Assembly: GCF_002216065.1 (NCBI RefSeq) | Contig: NZ_CP022282.1 | Coordinates: 3,100,001-3,164,000 of the forward strand | Direction: 5' to 3' | Origin: Chryseobacterium sp. T16E-39 | Lineage (GTDB): Bacteria; Bacteroidota; Bacteroidia; Flavobacteriales; Weeksellaceae | DNA: 64,000 bases | In this document: one piece after another, positions 52,866 through 61,444 of the stretch | Layout of the letters: every line of letters starts with the position of its first letter | Position numbering within the stretch: the first letter of the stretch is position 1 | The notes under the pieces: model-generated | Seen by the model: the letters and a program-made list of their open reading frames with translations, nothing else | Told to the model about the DNA's origin: nothing | The model's database searches: none | Position numbers and translations under genes: made by a program

Positions 52866-52947
52866 CATATTTTTTCATCTTACTACTGATCATTCAGCCT
52901 CAGTTTCTTATTGTTTTTTTATCCTTTAATTAACTTTAAGTTCATAC

Positions 52948-53008
52948 ATGTTTACAAATAGTAAATTAATTTTACAAATAATAAAATATAATTACTATTT
53001 GTAAACAT
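52948..53008. promoter_or_regulatory. Long inverted repeat upstream of the secreted phosphatase gene
   Basis: ATGTTTACAAATAGTAA (52948-52964) and TTACTATTTGTAAACAT (52992-53008) are perfect 17-base inverted copies 27 bases apart. A third copy of TTTACAAATA lies between them at 52971-52980, exactly 20 bases from the first. The right arm contains a promoter-like TACTATTTG. The same word occurs upstream of the TonB receptor, suggesting a common regulator for the whole locus, perhaps the XRE-cupin protein. Confidence 0.6.
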
Positions 53009-53035
53009 TTTCATTTCTAAAAACAAAAAATTTCT

Positions 53036-54889
53036 ATGAAAACAAAACTATTTTCAATGGCCCTGGTCGCGAGCTGCTTTATAAGTGCTCAAACGAAAAA
53101 AGTCCTTTTTATTGGTATTGACGGATGCCGTGCAGATGTCATGATGTCATCCAATACTCCCAACATCAAGAGCCTGATTACAAAGTCTGTTTATTCCCTG
53201 GATGGCCTTTGTGCTGCAACTACCTGGAGTGGAAACGGATGGAGCACGATGTTAACGGGCGTATGGCATACAAAACACAATGTTCAGGATAATAATTTCA
53301 CCAATCCAAACTACATTAATTATCCGGATTTTCTAACCCGTGCGGAAGCTTACAATCCAAATTTAAGAACCATTTCACTGGCACACTGGGCTCCGATCAA
53401 TGATATTATTGTTAAAGACGCAGATGTTCAGACCAACTTCGGAACAGATCTGGCAGTAAAAAATGCAGCCGTAAATGCTTTACAGAACGATAATCCTGAT
53501 ATTCTATTTGTGGATTTTGATGATGTAGACCATGCCGGGCATTCGTATGGATTTTCTTCCACAGTTCCCCAATATGTTTCATCAATGCAGACTACAGATA
53601 GTTATATCGGAGAAATTGTAAATGCAATGAAAACCAGAGCCACTTACAATAATGAAGACTGGCTGGTGGTTTTAACAACAGACCATGGAGCCGTTAATGA
53701 TGGTCACGGTGGAGGAAACCTTTCTGAAAGAAACATCTTTACCATATATTCTAATCCAAATCTTACTCCACAGCAGATAAGCAAGACGGAAGTTAACTCA
53801 AATATTACTCACAACCAGCTTAATTTCCCAGCAGGAACATATGCTAAACCTGTTAATCAGGTTCCGTTTAATTTTGGAAGCACACAGGATTTTACCATTG
53901 AATTTTGGGTAAAACCTAATGCAAGCTTCTCCAGTGATCCCGTAATGATCAGTAATAAAAACTGGAACAGCGGAAAAAACAAAGGATTCGTTATTTCAGG
54001 ATACTCAGGGCAGACGTATAAAGTAAATATTGGTGACGGAACTAACAGGATCGACCTGGTAGGTGGTAAAATGGAAACCAACAAATGGAAACATATTGCC
54101 GTAAGCTTTGATAGAGATGGTCTTGTAACCTTATATGAAGATGGTGTTCCTGTCACTTTTGCTAAAATGAATACGATCGGAAATATTGATTCCGGACTTC
54201 CGCTTACGATCAATCAGGACGGGACCAATACTTATGGACAAAACCTTGCTGCTTCTTATAAAGACATCAGAATCTGGAAATCTGCACTTCCAAATGATGT
54301 CATTGTTAATTGGGCTACCCAAAGTATTACCTCATCGCACCCTAACTATTCCCAATTGTTAGCAAACTGGAAGTGTGATGAAGCTTCAGGAAATACGCTA
54401 ACTGACTCAAGTTCAAACAACAACAACAGCTCTATTACCGGAAGCCCAACCCGTAGCCTTAACACTGCAAACAATTTCAAAATTTACAATTACTTATCTA
54501 CCACAAGAGAAACAGACCATCTGCCAACTGTATTGAACTGGTTATGTATTCCTGTTCAGAGTTCATGGGGAATTGACGGGGTAAACAGACTGCCTAACTG
54601 TCAGGGCAATACTTTATCTGCAAGAAACATTGAAAAATCATCTGAGGATTTCGCTATTTATCCCAATCCTGCGGATCAGAAAATCAATGTAAAATTCAAA
54701 TCAGAGGAAAAAGAAATAACCCTGCAGGTAATCGATACTAAAGGAACTATAGTTTCTTCTAAAAAAGTGAAATCATCATTTGGACAATATGATGAAGTAT
54801 TCGATATCAGTACAGTACCAAGTGGTATCTATTTTATAAAACTTACAGGAACTCAGAAGTCTTTCACTAAAAGTTTTATTAAAAAATAA
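53036..54889 (+). CDS. Secreted alkaline-phosphatase-superfamily enzyme with LamG domain and T9SS tail
   Basis: A 617-residue exported protein. Signal peptide to about residue 18 (FISAQ). The catalytic domain (about 20-245) is of the nucleotide-pyrophosphatase/phosphodiesterase type: metal site FIGIDGCRADVM, nucleophile Thr in AATTWSGNGWSTMLTG, then DFDDVDHAGH and TTDHGAVNDGHGG. A LamG/concanavalin-like domain (about 270-440) may bind glycans. The last ~80 residues (FAIYPNPADQKI, GIYFIKL) are a type A T9SS sorting domain, so it is secreted or attached to the surface. It should release phosphate or phosphonate head groups outside the cell for the linked importers (inference). Confidence 0.9.
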   Translation: MKTKLFSMALVASCFISAQTKKVLFIGIDGCRADVMMSSNTPNIKSLITKSVYSLDGLCAATTWSGNGWSTMLTGVWHTKHNVQDNNFTNPNYINYPDFLTRAEAYNPNLRTISLAHWAPINDIIVKDADVQTNFGTDLAVKNAAVNALQNDNPDILFVDFDDVDHAGHSYGFSSTVPQYVSSMQTTDSYIGEIVNAMKTRATYNNEDWLVVLTTDHGAVNDGHGGGNLSERNIFTIYSNPNLTPQQISKTEVNSNITHNQLNFPAGTYAKPVNQVPFNFGSTQDFTIEFWVKPNASFSSDPVMISNKNWNSGKNKGFVISGYSGQTYKVNIGDGTNRIDLVGGKMETNKWKHIAVSFDRDGLVTLYEDGVPVTFAKMNTIGNIDSGLPLTINQDGTNTYGQNLAASYKDIRIWKSALPNDVIVNWATQSITSSHPNYSQLLANWKCDEASGNTLTDSSSNNNNSSITGSPTRSLNTANNFKIYNYLSTTRETDHLPTVLNWLCIPVQSSWGIDGVNRLPNCQGNTLSARNIEKSSEDFAIYPNPADQKINVKFKSEEKEITLQVIDTKGTIVSSKKVKSSFGQYDEVFDISTVPSGIYFIKLTGTQKSFTKSFIKK

Positions 54890-54930
54890 AAAGAAAAATT
54901 TCAGTACATATCATTAGTAGATTTAAATTG

Positions 54931-54974
54931 GATATTAGAACGAGGATTGCTCCAAGTTCTAATATCTTTTTTAT
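54931..54974 (+). terminator. Terminator after the secreted phosphatase gene
   Basis: GATATTAGAAC and GTTCTAATATC pair perfectly around a 14-base loop and are followed by TTTTTTATTT. It lies between two converging genes. Confidence 0.85.
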
Positions 54975-55457
54975 TTAATCCTTAAAAATCAGTTCCATTT
55001 GTGTATCACACCGATCATAAGCCGAATGACTAATCGCAATATGCTCAAAGCCTAGCTTTTCGTATAACTTTATAGCAGGAACTAAAACGGAATTTGTCTC
55101 AAGGAATATTTTTCCGGCTTTCAGTGCTCTTGCTTTATCTACTAAAGCCTGTCCTAGTAGATATCCAATCTTTTTACCTTGTGCTTTTGGGCTTACCGCC
55201 ATCTTTGAAAGTTCATAGGTAAGAGGATCCTCAGTTTTTACTAAAGCACAGGTTCCTACCACCTCGTTATCCAACAATGCAAATACGATGTGACCTCCTT
55301 TGTCAATAATATATTCTTCCGGATTATCCAGCAGTTTATAATCTCCACTTTCCATAACGAAAAATGTTTTGATCCATTCTTCATTCAGGGCTTTAAAGGC
55401 TTCTTTGTATTCAGGTCGATAAGCCTCTATCTTTACTTCATTATTCTGGGTATTCAT
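54975..55457 (-). CDS. GNAT-family acetyltransferase
   Basis: A 160-residue acetyltransferase. KMAVSPKAQGKKIGYLLGQAL is the acetyl-CoA pyrophosphate loop, and FLETNSVLVPAIKLYEKLGFEH is the C-terminal part of the fold. FVMESGDYKLLDNPEEYII lies in the N-terminal half. Substrate unknown. It is 12 bases downstream of the MocR-type gene on the same strand and probably cotranscribed. Confidence 0.88.
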   Translation of the reverse strand: MNTQNNEVKIEAYRPEYKEAFKALNEEWIKTFFVMESGDYKLLDNPEEYIIDKGGHIVFALLDNEVVGTCALVKTEDPLTYELSKMAVSPKAQGKKIGYLLGQALVDKARALKAGKIFLETNSVLVPAIKLYEKLGFEHIAISHSAYDRCDTQMELIFKD

Positions 55458-55469
55458 ATTTTTATCGTA

Positions 55470-56885
55470 TTATAATTTATTTTTTATCATATTTCCTAAT
55501 TTCTTAATATCACTTTCTACCCTGTCGGTCCATTCGAGAGCGTAATTCAACCGCATGCAGTTCTTGTATTGGTCATACTGGGAAAACATTCTTCCCGGGG
55601 CAAAATTGATCTTCTGACTGAAAGCTTCATCAAATAAATCTTCTGTACAGATCCTTTTATCCAGTTCCAGCCACAGCATAAACCCTCCTTTAGGTTCTGA
55701 AATTTTCGTATTGTCCGGAAAGTAAGAGGTGACTGCTTTTTGGATCTGAAGATAATTAGAGTACATTTTATTTCTAAAGTTCCTCAAATGATGATCATAC
55801 CGGCCATATTCAAGAAAATCCGCGATCACATCAGAATATAATGACGGACTGCAAACCGTCTGAACCAATTTTTGGCGGATGATCCGATCTTTAAATTGCC
55901 CCGGCGCGACCCACCCCACCCGGTATCCCGGAGCCATGGTCTTGGAAACAGAACCCACCCACATTACCAATCCTGCTTCATCATAAAACTTACATGGTTT
56001 TGGGCGTTCTGATCCAAAATATAAATTACCATAAATATCATCTTCGATCAACGGAACATTATAATGAGTAATCAGGCGCACTAATTCTTTTTTATTTTCA
56101 TCAGGCATCTGAAATCCCATCGGGTTATTGAAATTGGTTACAAAGCAGCATGCTGATAATTTGGGTAATACCTTCTTCAGGGCATCCAGGTCTACTCCGT
56201 ACACAGGATGAGTAGGAATTTCCACGGTTTTTAATCCCAACAGCTGGATCGCCTGTAAAATCCCGAAATATGCCGGGCTTTCGACCGCAACAGAATCTCC
56301 GGGTTTAGTAACTGCCATCAAACTATTGTAAATAGCATTCATCGCCCCGGAAGTTATCACAAGATCATCTTCTGTGATTTTTCCTTCCATAACGATAGAC
56401 CATTTCGCAATTTCACGGCGAAGGTTATGGCTTCCCTGTACGGGTTCATAATTTGTTCCAAAATCATTCTTAGACTTGATCACATTGATAATGGATTTCT
56501 TCATTTTGGCCAAAGGCAGAAAGTTTTTCCCCGGAATCGCTAAGGCAAACTGGGTAAAATCCGTTTCTGAAATTGTTCCAAATACTTTGTCAATGAGATC
56601 TTCGTTAGTTCCCTCTATTTCAAAGTCTTTGATCTTTGTTACAGAAGGAAGTGCCAGTTTTCGCTGTGAAGTATGACTTACAAAATACCCAAACTTAGGT
56701 CTTGATTCAATTAAGGAATGACTTTCCAGCTCCATATAAGCCAGCTTTATGGTATTCAGGCTTACATTATACAACTTTTGGGCACTTCTGAGCGACGGGA
56801 GTTTGTCTCCAAACTGTAAGGTTTCAGTTTGAATCTGCTCCATCATTATCTTTGCTATTTTTAGGTATAAAACTTCTTTACCCAT
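55470..56885 (-). CDS. MocR-family regulator (GntR HTH fused to PLP aminotransferase domain)
   Basis: A 471-residue fusion. Winged helix at about 10-75 (TLQFGDKLPSLRSAQKLYNVSLNTIKLAYMELES). The aminotransferase-like domain runs from about 110: TSGAMNAIYNSLMAVTKPGD, NFNNPMGF, EDDIYGNLYF and the PLP lysine in WVGSVSKTMAPGYRVGW. MocR proteins use PLP or an amino compound as effector. The adjacent acetyltransferase could be a target (inference). Confidence 0.92.
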   Translation of the reverse strand: MGKEVLYLKIAKIMMEQIQTETLQFGDKLPSLRSAQKLYNVSLNTIKLAYMELESHSLIESRPKFGYFVSHTSQRKLALPSVTKIKDFEIEGTNEDLIDKVFGTISETDFTQFALAIPGKNFLPLAKMKKSIINVIKSKNDFGTNYEPVQGSHNLRREIAKWSIVMEGKITEDDLVITSGAMNAIYNSLMAVTKPGDSVAVESPAYFGILQAIQLLGLKTVEIPTHPVYGVDLDALKKVLPKLSACCFVTNFNNPMGFQMPDENKKELVRLITHYNVPLIEDDIYGNLYFGSERPKPCKFYDEAGLVMWVGSVSKTMAPGYRVGWVAPGQFKDRIIRQKLVQTVCSPSLYSDVIADFLEYGRYDHHLRNFRNKMYSNYLQIQKAVTSYFPDNTKISEPKGGFMLWLELDKRICTEDLFDEAFSQKINFAPGRMFSQYDQYKNCMRLNYALEWTDRVESDIKKLGNMIKNKL

Positions 56886-56927
56886 ACACTGAATGTTTTT
56901 AAAATCTACAGAACAGAATTGTTCGTA

Positions 56928-57293
56928 TTAACCGTTGATCCAATTGATCAGCCTGCTGATCGTACTTTTTAATTGTTCCGGATCATAATAATTAGCAGAA
57001 GAATTTTTCTTACAATGTTCTTCAACATACGCTCTAAAATCCTCCTGTTCTTCTGCATTCAGATCTTTCGACCCATAGATCATAAAGTCTATTTTATTAT
57101 CGGGACAGATCACCAGGCATGCAAAAGCAATAATGAGATCCTTTTTCTTTGCCAGAAGAAAAGGAAGTCCAAAATCTTCATTCACGATCTTTGAATCCTT
57201 CTTCTGCATAAATATTTGCTTTAACAGTCTCAGATCAGATATATAAACCTCATCATATCTGAGATTATTCGTGTGCTGAAGGCGCGTTTCCAT
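56928..57293 (-). CDS. Hypothetical protein, 121 aa
   Basis: A soluble mixed alpha/beta protein with no signal peptide or membrane segment that I do not recognise. The N-terminus reads LRYDEVYISDLRLLKQIFMQKKDS, a central hydrophobic strand is LIIAFACLVICPDNKIDFMIYG, and the tail is helical (EDFRAYVEEHCKKN). It stands alone between the MocR-type gene and the LytTR regulator. I see no partner and suggest no function. Confidence 0.6.
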   Translation of the reverse strand: METRLQHTNNLRYDEVYISDLRLLKQIFMQKKDSKIVNEDFGLPFLLAKKKDLIIAFACLVICPDNKIDFMIYGSKDLNAEEQEDFRAYVEEHCKKNSSANYYDPEQLKSTISRLINWING

Positions 57294-57417
57294 AGTGTTT
57301 ACATTAGGATGTAAAATTATAGAACTGTACCCAAAGGATACAGATACAGAACTTACAATTATTCTGGGTACAGCAAAATTATTAAAAAGGAAAATACGAT
57401 CAGATCACAATGCGTAC

Positions 57418-58119
57418 TTAATTGATTTTATTCTTAGAAAAATGTGTAATAAACTCGTCAAATTCTCTTTTGTAGGTTCTCCCGACAGGAATTGAGTTCC
57501 CTTCTACGATGACCTCATCATTATTAAAAGCAGTAACATAGCGAGAATTGATCATAAAAGACCGGTGCACCCGTATAAAACCTTTCCCGGATAATACACT
57601 TTCCAGTTCCGAAATTTTATCTTTTGCAATAATGTCCGCATTTCCCTTTAAAAAGACCTTAACATCATTGCCACTGCTTTCAAAATAAATAATATCAGCC
57701 AGCATTATTTTCCTTTGCAGTCCTCCGGACCTGAGAATCACAAATTCTTCGTGCTCCGTCTCTGTGCTGTCTTTTCTCAACACCCTATCTACAGATCTGA
57801 AAAAACGTTCAAAAGAAATAGGTTTTAATAAATAGTCCACCGCCTCCAGCTCAAATCCCTCAATGGCAAATTCACGATAGGCAGTTGTAAAAATCGTTTT
57901 GGGTTTTGTGTGGAGTGTTTTTAGAAAGTCGATCCCGTTTAAATCGGGCATCTCAATATCCAAAAACATAAGGTCCACCGGGATTTCCTGTAAGACCTTA
58001 TATGCATCTATTGCATTTTTAGCCGTCCCAACTAATTTCAGACTTTCTATTTTTGAAATATGACTTTCCAAAAGTTGTATTGCCAGGGGTTCATCGTCTA
58101 CTATGATGCAATTAATCAT
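57418..58119 (-). CDS. LytTR-family response regulator
   Basis: A 233-residue regulator. The receiver domain has DDEPLAIQLLESH and Asp in LMFLDIEMPDLNGIDFL, with Lys in YLLKPISFERFF. The LytTR DNA-binding domain (about 135-230) carries IYFESSGNDVKVF, FIRVHRSFMINSRYV and IPVGRTYKREF. Its start overlaps the end of the histidine kinase gene by eight bases, so translation is coupled. Confidence 0.94.
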   Translation of the reverse strand: MINCIIVDDEPLAIQLLESHISKIESLKLVGTAKNAIDAYKVLQEIPVDLMFLDIEMPDLNGIDFLKTLHTKPKTIFTTAYREFAIEGFELEAVDYLLKPISFERFFRSVDRVLRKDSTETEHEEFVILRSGGLQRKIMLADIIYFESSGNDVKVFLKGNADIIAKDKISELESVLSGKGFIRVHRSFMINSRYVTAFNNDEVIVEGNSIPVGRTYKREFDEFITHFSKNKIN

Positions 58120-59164
58120 GATATGCAGGTATCTTTATTGTAATGGTAAACCAATTGTTCTCTTGTGTTATTGTAAGCTCAAACCGGGTATCGAAATAAA
58201 GCTGTAGCTGTTCCTTAATATTTTTTAAACCAAGCCCTTCCTTCTCCTTGCTATTGATTTCTTTACAGGTATTTTCAACTTTTAAAACAGATTGATGGAT
58301 ATCTGTTTTGGCCGATATATTAATTTCTACATCCCCGGAAGTCTTTCCCGCTCCATGCTTAAAAGCGTTTTCTACCAGTGAAAGAAACAATAACGGTGGA
58401 ATCGTATTTGAAGATTCCAGCTTTTCGAATGTACGGACTTTTAATCTTTCATCATACCTTAATTTTTCAAGTTCTATATAATCATTGATAATCAAAAGCT
58501 CATCGGAAATAAGAACCGTTTTCCGCTGTCCTTTATATAAAACATAATCCAGGATATCCGAAAGCCGGTGGATCGATTCTGAAGTCCGTTCAGAGTTTGT
58601 AAGGGAAAGAGAGTAAATATTATTCAGGGTGTTAAACAAAAAGTGTGGATTCAGTTGTGATTTCAATGCTTTTAGTTCCAGTTCAGCTTTTTCTTTAAAA
58701 AGCCGGGCCGTATTTTCCTTTTCATCCCTGTAGCGAAGCATAAACATCGTAGCGATGAAAATAAAAGCTCCGGTAATGATTGAAAATATATAATGAAACA
58801 GCAGGTAATTGAGATCGGTAAAAATATCATATACGCTGTCCTTGGGATAATTCATGAAAAGGGGTTCCACCGCATACACAATAAAAATCCGGTTCACCAC
58901 AGAAATCAGATAAAGACTCAGAATAAGGCTGAGCGAAAATAACAGATATTTTTTCCGGTTAAACAGTGGCCCGATCAACACGTAATACATAAAATTGGCT
59001 GCTATGATCTGAAAAACCCAATGGCTGAGTTCATAAATAAAGATCTCTTCCCAATTGGTGCCTTCATACTGCCCATAGTTTTTCGCCATTCCAAACAACA
59101 ACAGCCCTATCCAGAAAATAATCTGGTAGCCAATATCCTGTTGTATTCTTTTCTTTTTGGTCAT
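58112..59164 (-). CDS. LytS/YehU-type sensor histidine kinase
   Basis: A 350-residue membrane kinase with about four N-terminal transmembrane segments (roughly 10-145). The His_kinase domain has LKSQLNPHFLFNTLNNIYSL with the phospho-acceptor His. The HATPase part has PPLLFLSLVENAFKHGAG and KEGLGLKNIKEQLQLYF. I start at 59164 (MTKKKRIQQDIGYQ). A longer open frame from 59236 would begin upstream of a perfect -7 box at 59177-59184 (TATTTTTG on the minus strand). Confidence 0.92.
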   Translation of the reverse strand: MTKKKRIQQDIGYQIIFWIGLLLFGMAKNYGQYEGTNWEEIFIYELSHWVFQIIAANFMYYVLIGPLFNRKKYLLFSLSLILSLYLISVVNRIFIVYAVEPLFMNYPKDSVYDIFTDLNYLLFHYIFSIITGAFIFIATMFMLRYRDEKENTARLFKEKAELELKALKSQLNPHFLFNTLNNIYSLSLTNSERTSESIHRLSDILDYVLYKGQRKTVLISDELLIINDYIELEKLRYDERLKVRTFEKLESSNTIPPLLFLSLVENAFKHGAGKTSGDVEINISAKTDIHQSVLKVENTCKEINSKEKEGLGLKNIKEQLQLYFDTRFELTITQENNWFTITIKIPAYHD

Positions 59165-59358
59165 CTTTACAAGACCCAAAAATATGAAATCCATTTCGGG
59201 GAAAACACAGCAGAACTTTAACAAAATGAAATTCATGACGAATGCCTGTATTTTTCATTTGAACGACAAAAAACGCTTTCTGCAATGAATTGGCTTCATT
59301 CCAACACCGGAGTTCGTATAATATCCGGTTTTTAAGAACATTTGCACAAAAAAGAATA

Positions 59359-60468
59359 ATGAAGACATCTTCTGAACGATTTTATGGATTGGATCATTTA
59401 AGAGCACTCGCTATAACCCTGGTTTTATTCTATCATTCCCGCTCCTTTGATCACCCCGCATGGGTGGATGAATACGGAAGATTTGGGTGGACCGGTGTCG
59501 ATCTCTTTTTTGTCTTGAGTGGCTTCCTTATTTCCAATCAGCTTTTTAAAGAAATAAAGAACCATGGAGACATCAACCTCAGGTCTTTCTTTATTAAAAG
59601 GTTTTTCAGAATTATTCCACCGTATCTGTTCACTGTTTTACTGTACTTCTGCATTCCTTTCTTCAGGGAAAGGGAAAGCTTAGCACCCTTATGGAAATTT
59701 CTCACTTTTACTCAAAACTATGGGCTTGATGTCATCAGCAAAGGAACATTTTCCCACGCCTGGTCCCTGTGTATTGAAGAGCAGTTTTACCTGATCCTTC
59801 CTTTTTCATTGCTTTTGTTTCTAAAAACAGGAACTTTCAGGTATTTAAAATATATGATCCTTTTTACGCTGATCTTCTGTATCATGATCAGATGGTTTTC
59901 ATGGGAGCTGTTTGTCGTTCCCAACCTCAATACCGATAACTTCTGGAAGGAATGGTATATGAAAATCTACTATCCTACTTATACCCGCCTGGATAGTTTG
60001 GCCATTGGCGTATTGATCGGTTATCTGTTCCGGTTTTCAGCTTCTTTTAAAACTTTCATCAACAAGCATGGAAACCTTTTTCTTGTCATAGGAGTTCTTC
60101 TTCTCGGCTTTTCATTCTGGTTTTGTAATGAGCAGACCGAGAAAAATGCCTCGATATTCGGATTTTTGGCAGTGGCGATAAGCTATGGACTGATCGTTGT
60201 GGCTGCAATTTCCCAATCTTCATTACTCTCCAAATCCGGATCCTTTGTTACCAGTCAGCTTGCCGGCTTGTCTTATGCAATCTATCTTTCCCATAAAGGT
60301 ATTATTCATATGGTACAGATCGGATTGAAATCATTAGATATTCAGATGCCTGAAAACATCATTCTTTTCGTTTGTTTATTCTCCTGCATTGGTGGCGCTT
60401 TGATCTATCGATATGCTATTGAAAACCCTGCATTAAAGCTTAGAAAAAGATTTTTAAAGAGATCCTGA
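59359..60468 (+). CDS. Acyltransferase-3 family membrane protein
   Basis: A 369-residue polytopic membrane protein with about ten hydrophobic segments. GLDHLRALAITLVLFYHSRSF contains the conserved His of the family, and FVLSGFLISNQLF and FSHAWSLCIEEQFYLILPF are hallmark motifs. Such proteins O-acylate surface glycans or other exported sugars. I start at 59359 (MKTSSERFYGLDHLR); the frame is open further upstream but the added residues are not family-like. Confidence 0.92.
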   Translation: MKTSSERFYGLDHLRALAITLVLFYHSRSFDHPAWVDEYGRFGWTGVDLFFVLSGFLISNQLFKEIKNHGDINLRSFFIKRFFRIIPPYLFTVLLYFCIPFFRERESLAPLWKFLTFTQNYGLDVISKGTFSHAWSLCIEEQFYLILPFSLLLFLKTGTFRYLKYMILFTLIFCIMIRWFSWELFVVPNLNTDNFWKEWYMKIYYPTYTRLDSLAIGVLIGYLFRFSASFKTFINKHGNLFLVIGVLLLGFSFWFCNEQTEKNASIFGFLAVAISYGLIVVAAISQSSLLSKSGSFVTSQLAGLSYAIYLSHKGIIHMVQIGLKSLDIQMPENIILFVCLFSCIGGALIYRYAIENPALKLRKRFLKRS

Positions 60469-60495
60469 AAAAATACTCAAAACAACAATTTTCGT

Positions 60496-60503
60496 TATAT
60501 TTG
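60496..60503 (+). promoter_or_regulatory. -7 element of the small XRE regulator gene
   Basis: TATATTTG matches TAnnTTTG exactly and lies 25 bases upstream of ATG 60529. No TTG was found at the normal -33 distance. Confidence 0.5.
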
Positions 60504-60528
60504 TGGAAAGCACATTTAAGAGATCACT

Positions 60529-60909
60529 ATGGAAAAGCTAAGAAGTTTAAGAAAGCAAAGAGGATATACTCAGGAATACATGTCGAAAATTTTGGCTACA
60601 GATGTTTCTAATTATTGCAGAAAGGAAAGCGGTGATGTAAAGATATTTGAGGATGAATGGGAGAAGCTGGCTAAAGCTTTGGATGTTCCTGTGGAGGATA
60701 TTAAAGAAGAAAGAACCAATGGCGTTGTTCAAAACAATGACAATTTAACTTTTAATGATAGTAGTACTTTTCAACAAACTGGAAATACAAACCAATATTA
60801 TAATATTCCGGATTATATGCTGGAAAACCATAAGGAATATGTTGATATGCTAAAGGATAAAATCCAGGCTTTGGAAAAGGAATTGGAGAAGTTTAAATCC
60901 GGGAAATAA
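60529..60909 (+). CDS. Small XRE-family regulator with C-terminal coiled coil
   Basis: A 126-residue DNA-binding protein. Residues 4-60 form the helix-turn-helix (LRKQRGYTQEYMSKILATD), with WEKLAKALDVPVEDI as the closing helix. A polar Asn/Thr/Gln linker follows (about 67-90). The C-terminus is a coiled coil (YVDMLKDKIQALEKELEKF) likely used for dimerisation. This is a common Bacteroidetes type; targets are unknown. A strong hairpin terminator follows. Confidence 0.88.
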   Translation: MEKLRSLRKQRGYTQEYMSKILATDVSNYCRKESGDVKIFEDEWEKLAKALDVPVEDIKEERTNGVVQNNDNLTFNDSSTFQQTGNTNQYYNIPDYMLENHKEYVDMLKDKIQALEKELEKFKSGK

Positions 60910-60935
60910 AATAAAGATTAGGATTAAATAAATAC

Positions 60936-60971
60936 AAAAGCCTCTCACAAAGTGAGAGGCTTACCATTTTG
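60936..60971 (+). terminator. Terminator after the small XRE regulator
   Basis: AAGCCTCTCAC and GTGAGAGGCTT pair perfectly around AAA. The following TTACCATTTT is only moderately T-rich, but the 11-base GC-rich stem is strong. Confidence 0.7.
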
Positions 60972-61014
60972 AATAGGGTTGTAAAGCTTCCTACCTTACT
61001 GGAATATATTTCAA

Positions 61015-61222
61015 TTAATCTTCAACATATCTTTTGCCTGCAGCTTTGAAGCCAAAGAAAAACATCAAAAGTATAGCCGCTACGAGAAAATAAAAAGAGC
61101 TTTGCCAACTTGAATCCATATCATGTAGTTTCCCAAAAACAGGAGGTCCCAGAGCGGCAATTAAATATCCAACAGATTGTGCCATCCCAGACACCTTGAT
61201 CGCATTGGCGCTAGATTTTTTT
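61015..61222 (-). pseudogene. 3' remnant of a CynX/NimT-type MFS transporter
   Basis: On the minus strand this stretch translates without interruption to about 68 residues ending in a TAA at 61015-61017. It reads ANAIKVSGMAQSVGYLIAAL, then GPPVFGKLHDMDSSWQSSF, then a last hydrophobic helix YFLVAAILLMFFFGFKAAG. This is the C-terminal part (last two or three helices) of a CynX/NimT-family transporter. The upstream coding part is missing: beyond 61222 the frame enters unrelated AT-rich DNA with a run of seven T. So it is a deletion or insertion scar, not a functional gene. Confidence 0.82.
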
Positions 61223-61444
61223 CACCAAATTAGTTTTAATACGCCGAGTTTTGTCGCTACTCGCGTGTACTTTTGTATCAGTAATTAATAATAAGAGTCC
61301 TAGGTTGTTATTTTTTACTAAAAATAATTCCATCAATAGATTTCTGTTTTGTATGTGCACAATACGAATATGAAAATATCGATCATTAAAACTCTCTGCC
61401 GGGAGTATCCGGCAAAAAATTAATCATTAACAATTTAAAAAAAT
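61223..61444. other. Region between the transporter remnant and the 61445 gene
   Basis: About 220 bases that do not continue the truncated transporter. It contains a perfect TACTTTTG box at 61268-61275, whose nearest TTG (61251) is only 14 bases upstream. A GC stem-loop TGCCGG-GAGTAT-CCGGCA lies at 61397-61414, 31 bases before the next start. The foreign-looking junction at about 61222 suggests that this stretch and the following gene arrived together (inference). Confidence 0.45.

Noticed and set aside
57295..57495. Small plus-strand frame in the gap before the LytTR regulator
   Set aside because: It overlaps the regulator's 3' end in antisense and shows no signal peptide, motif or promoter.
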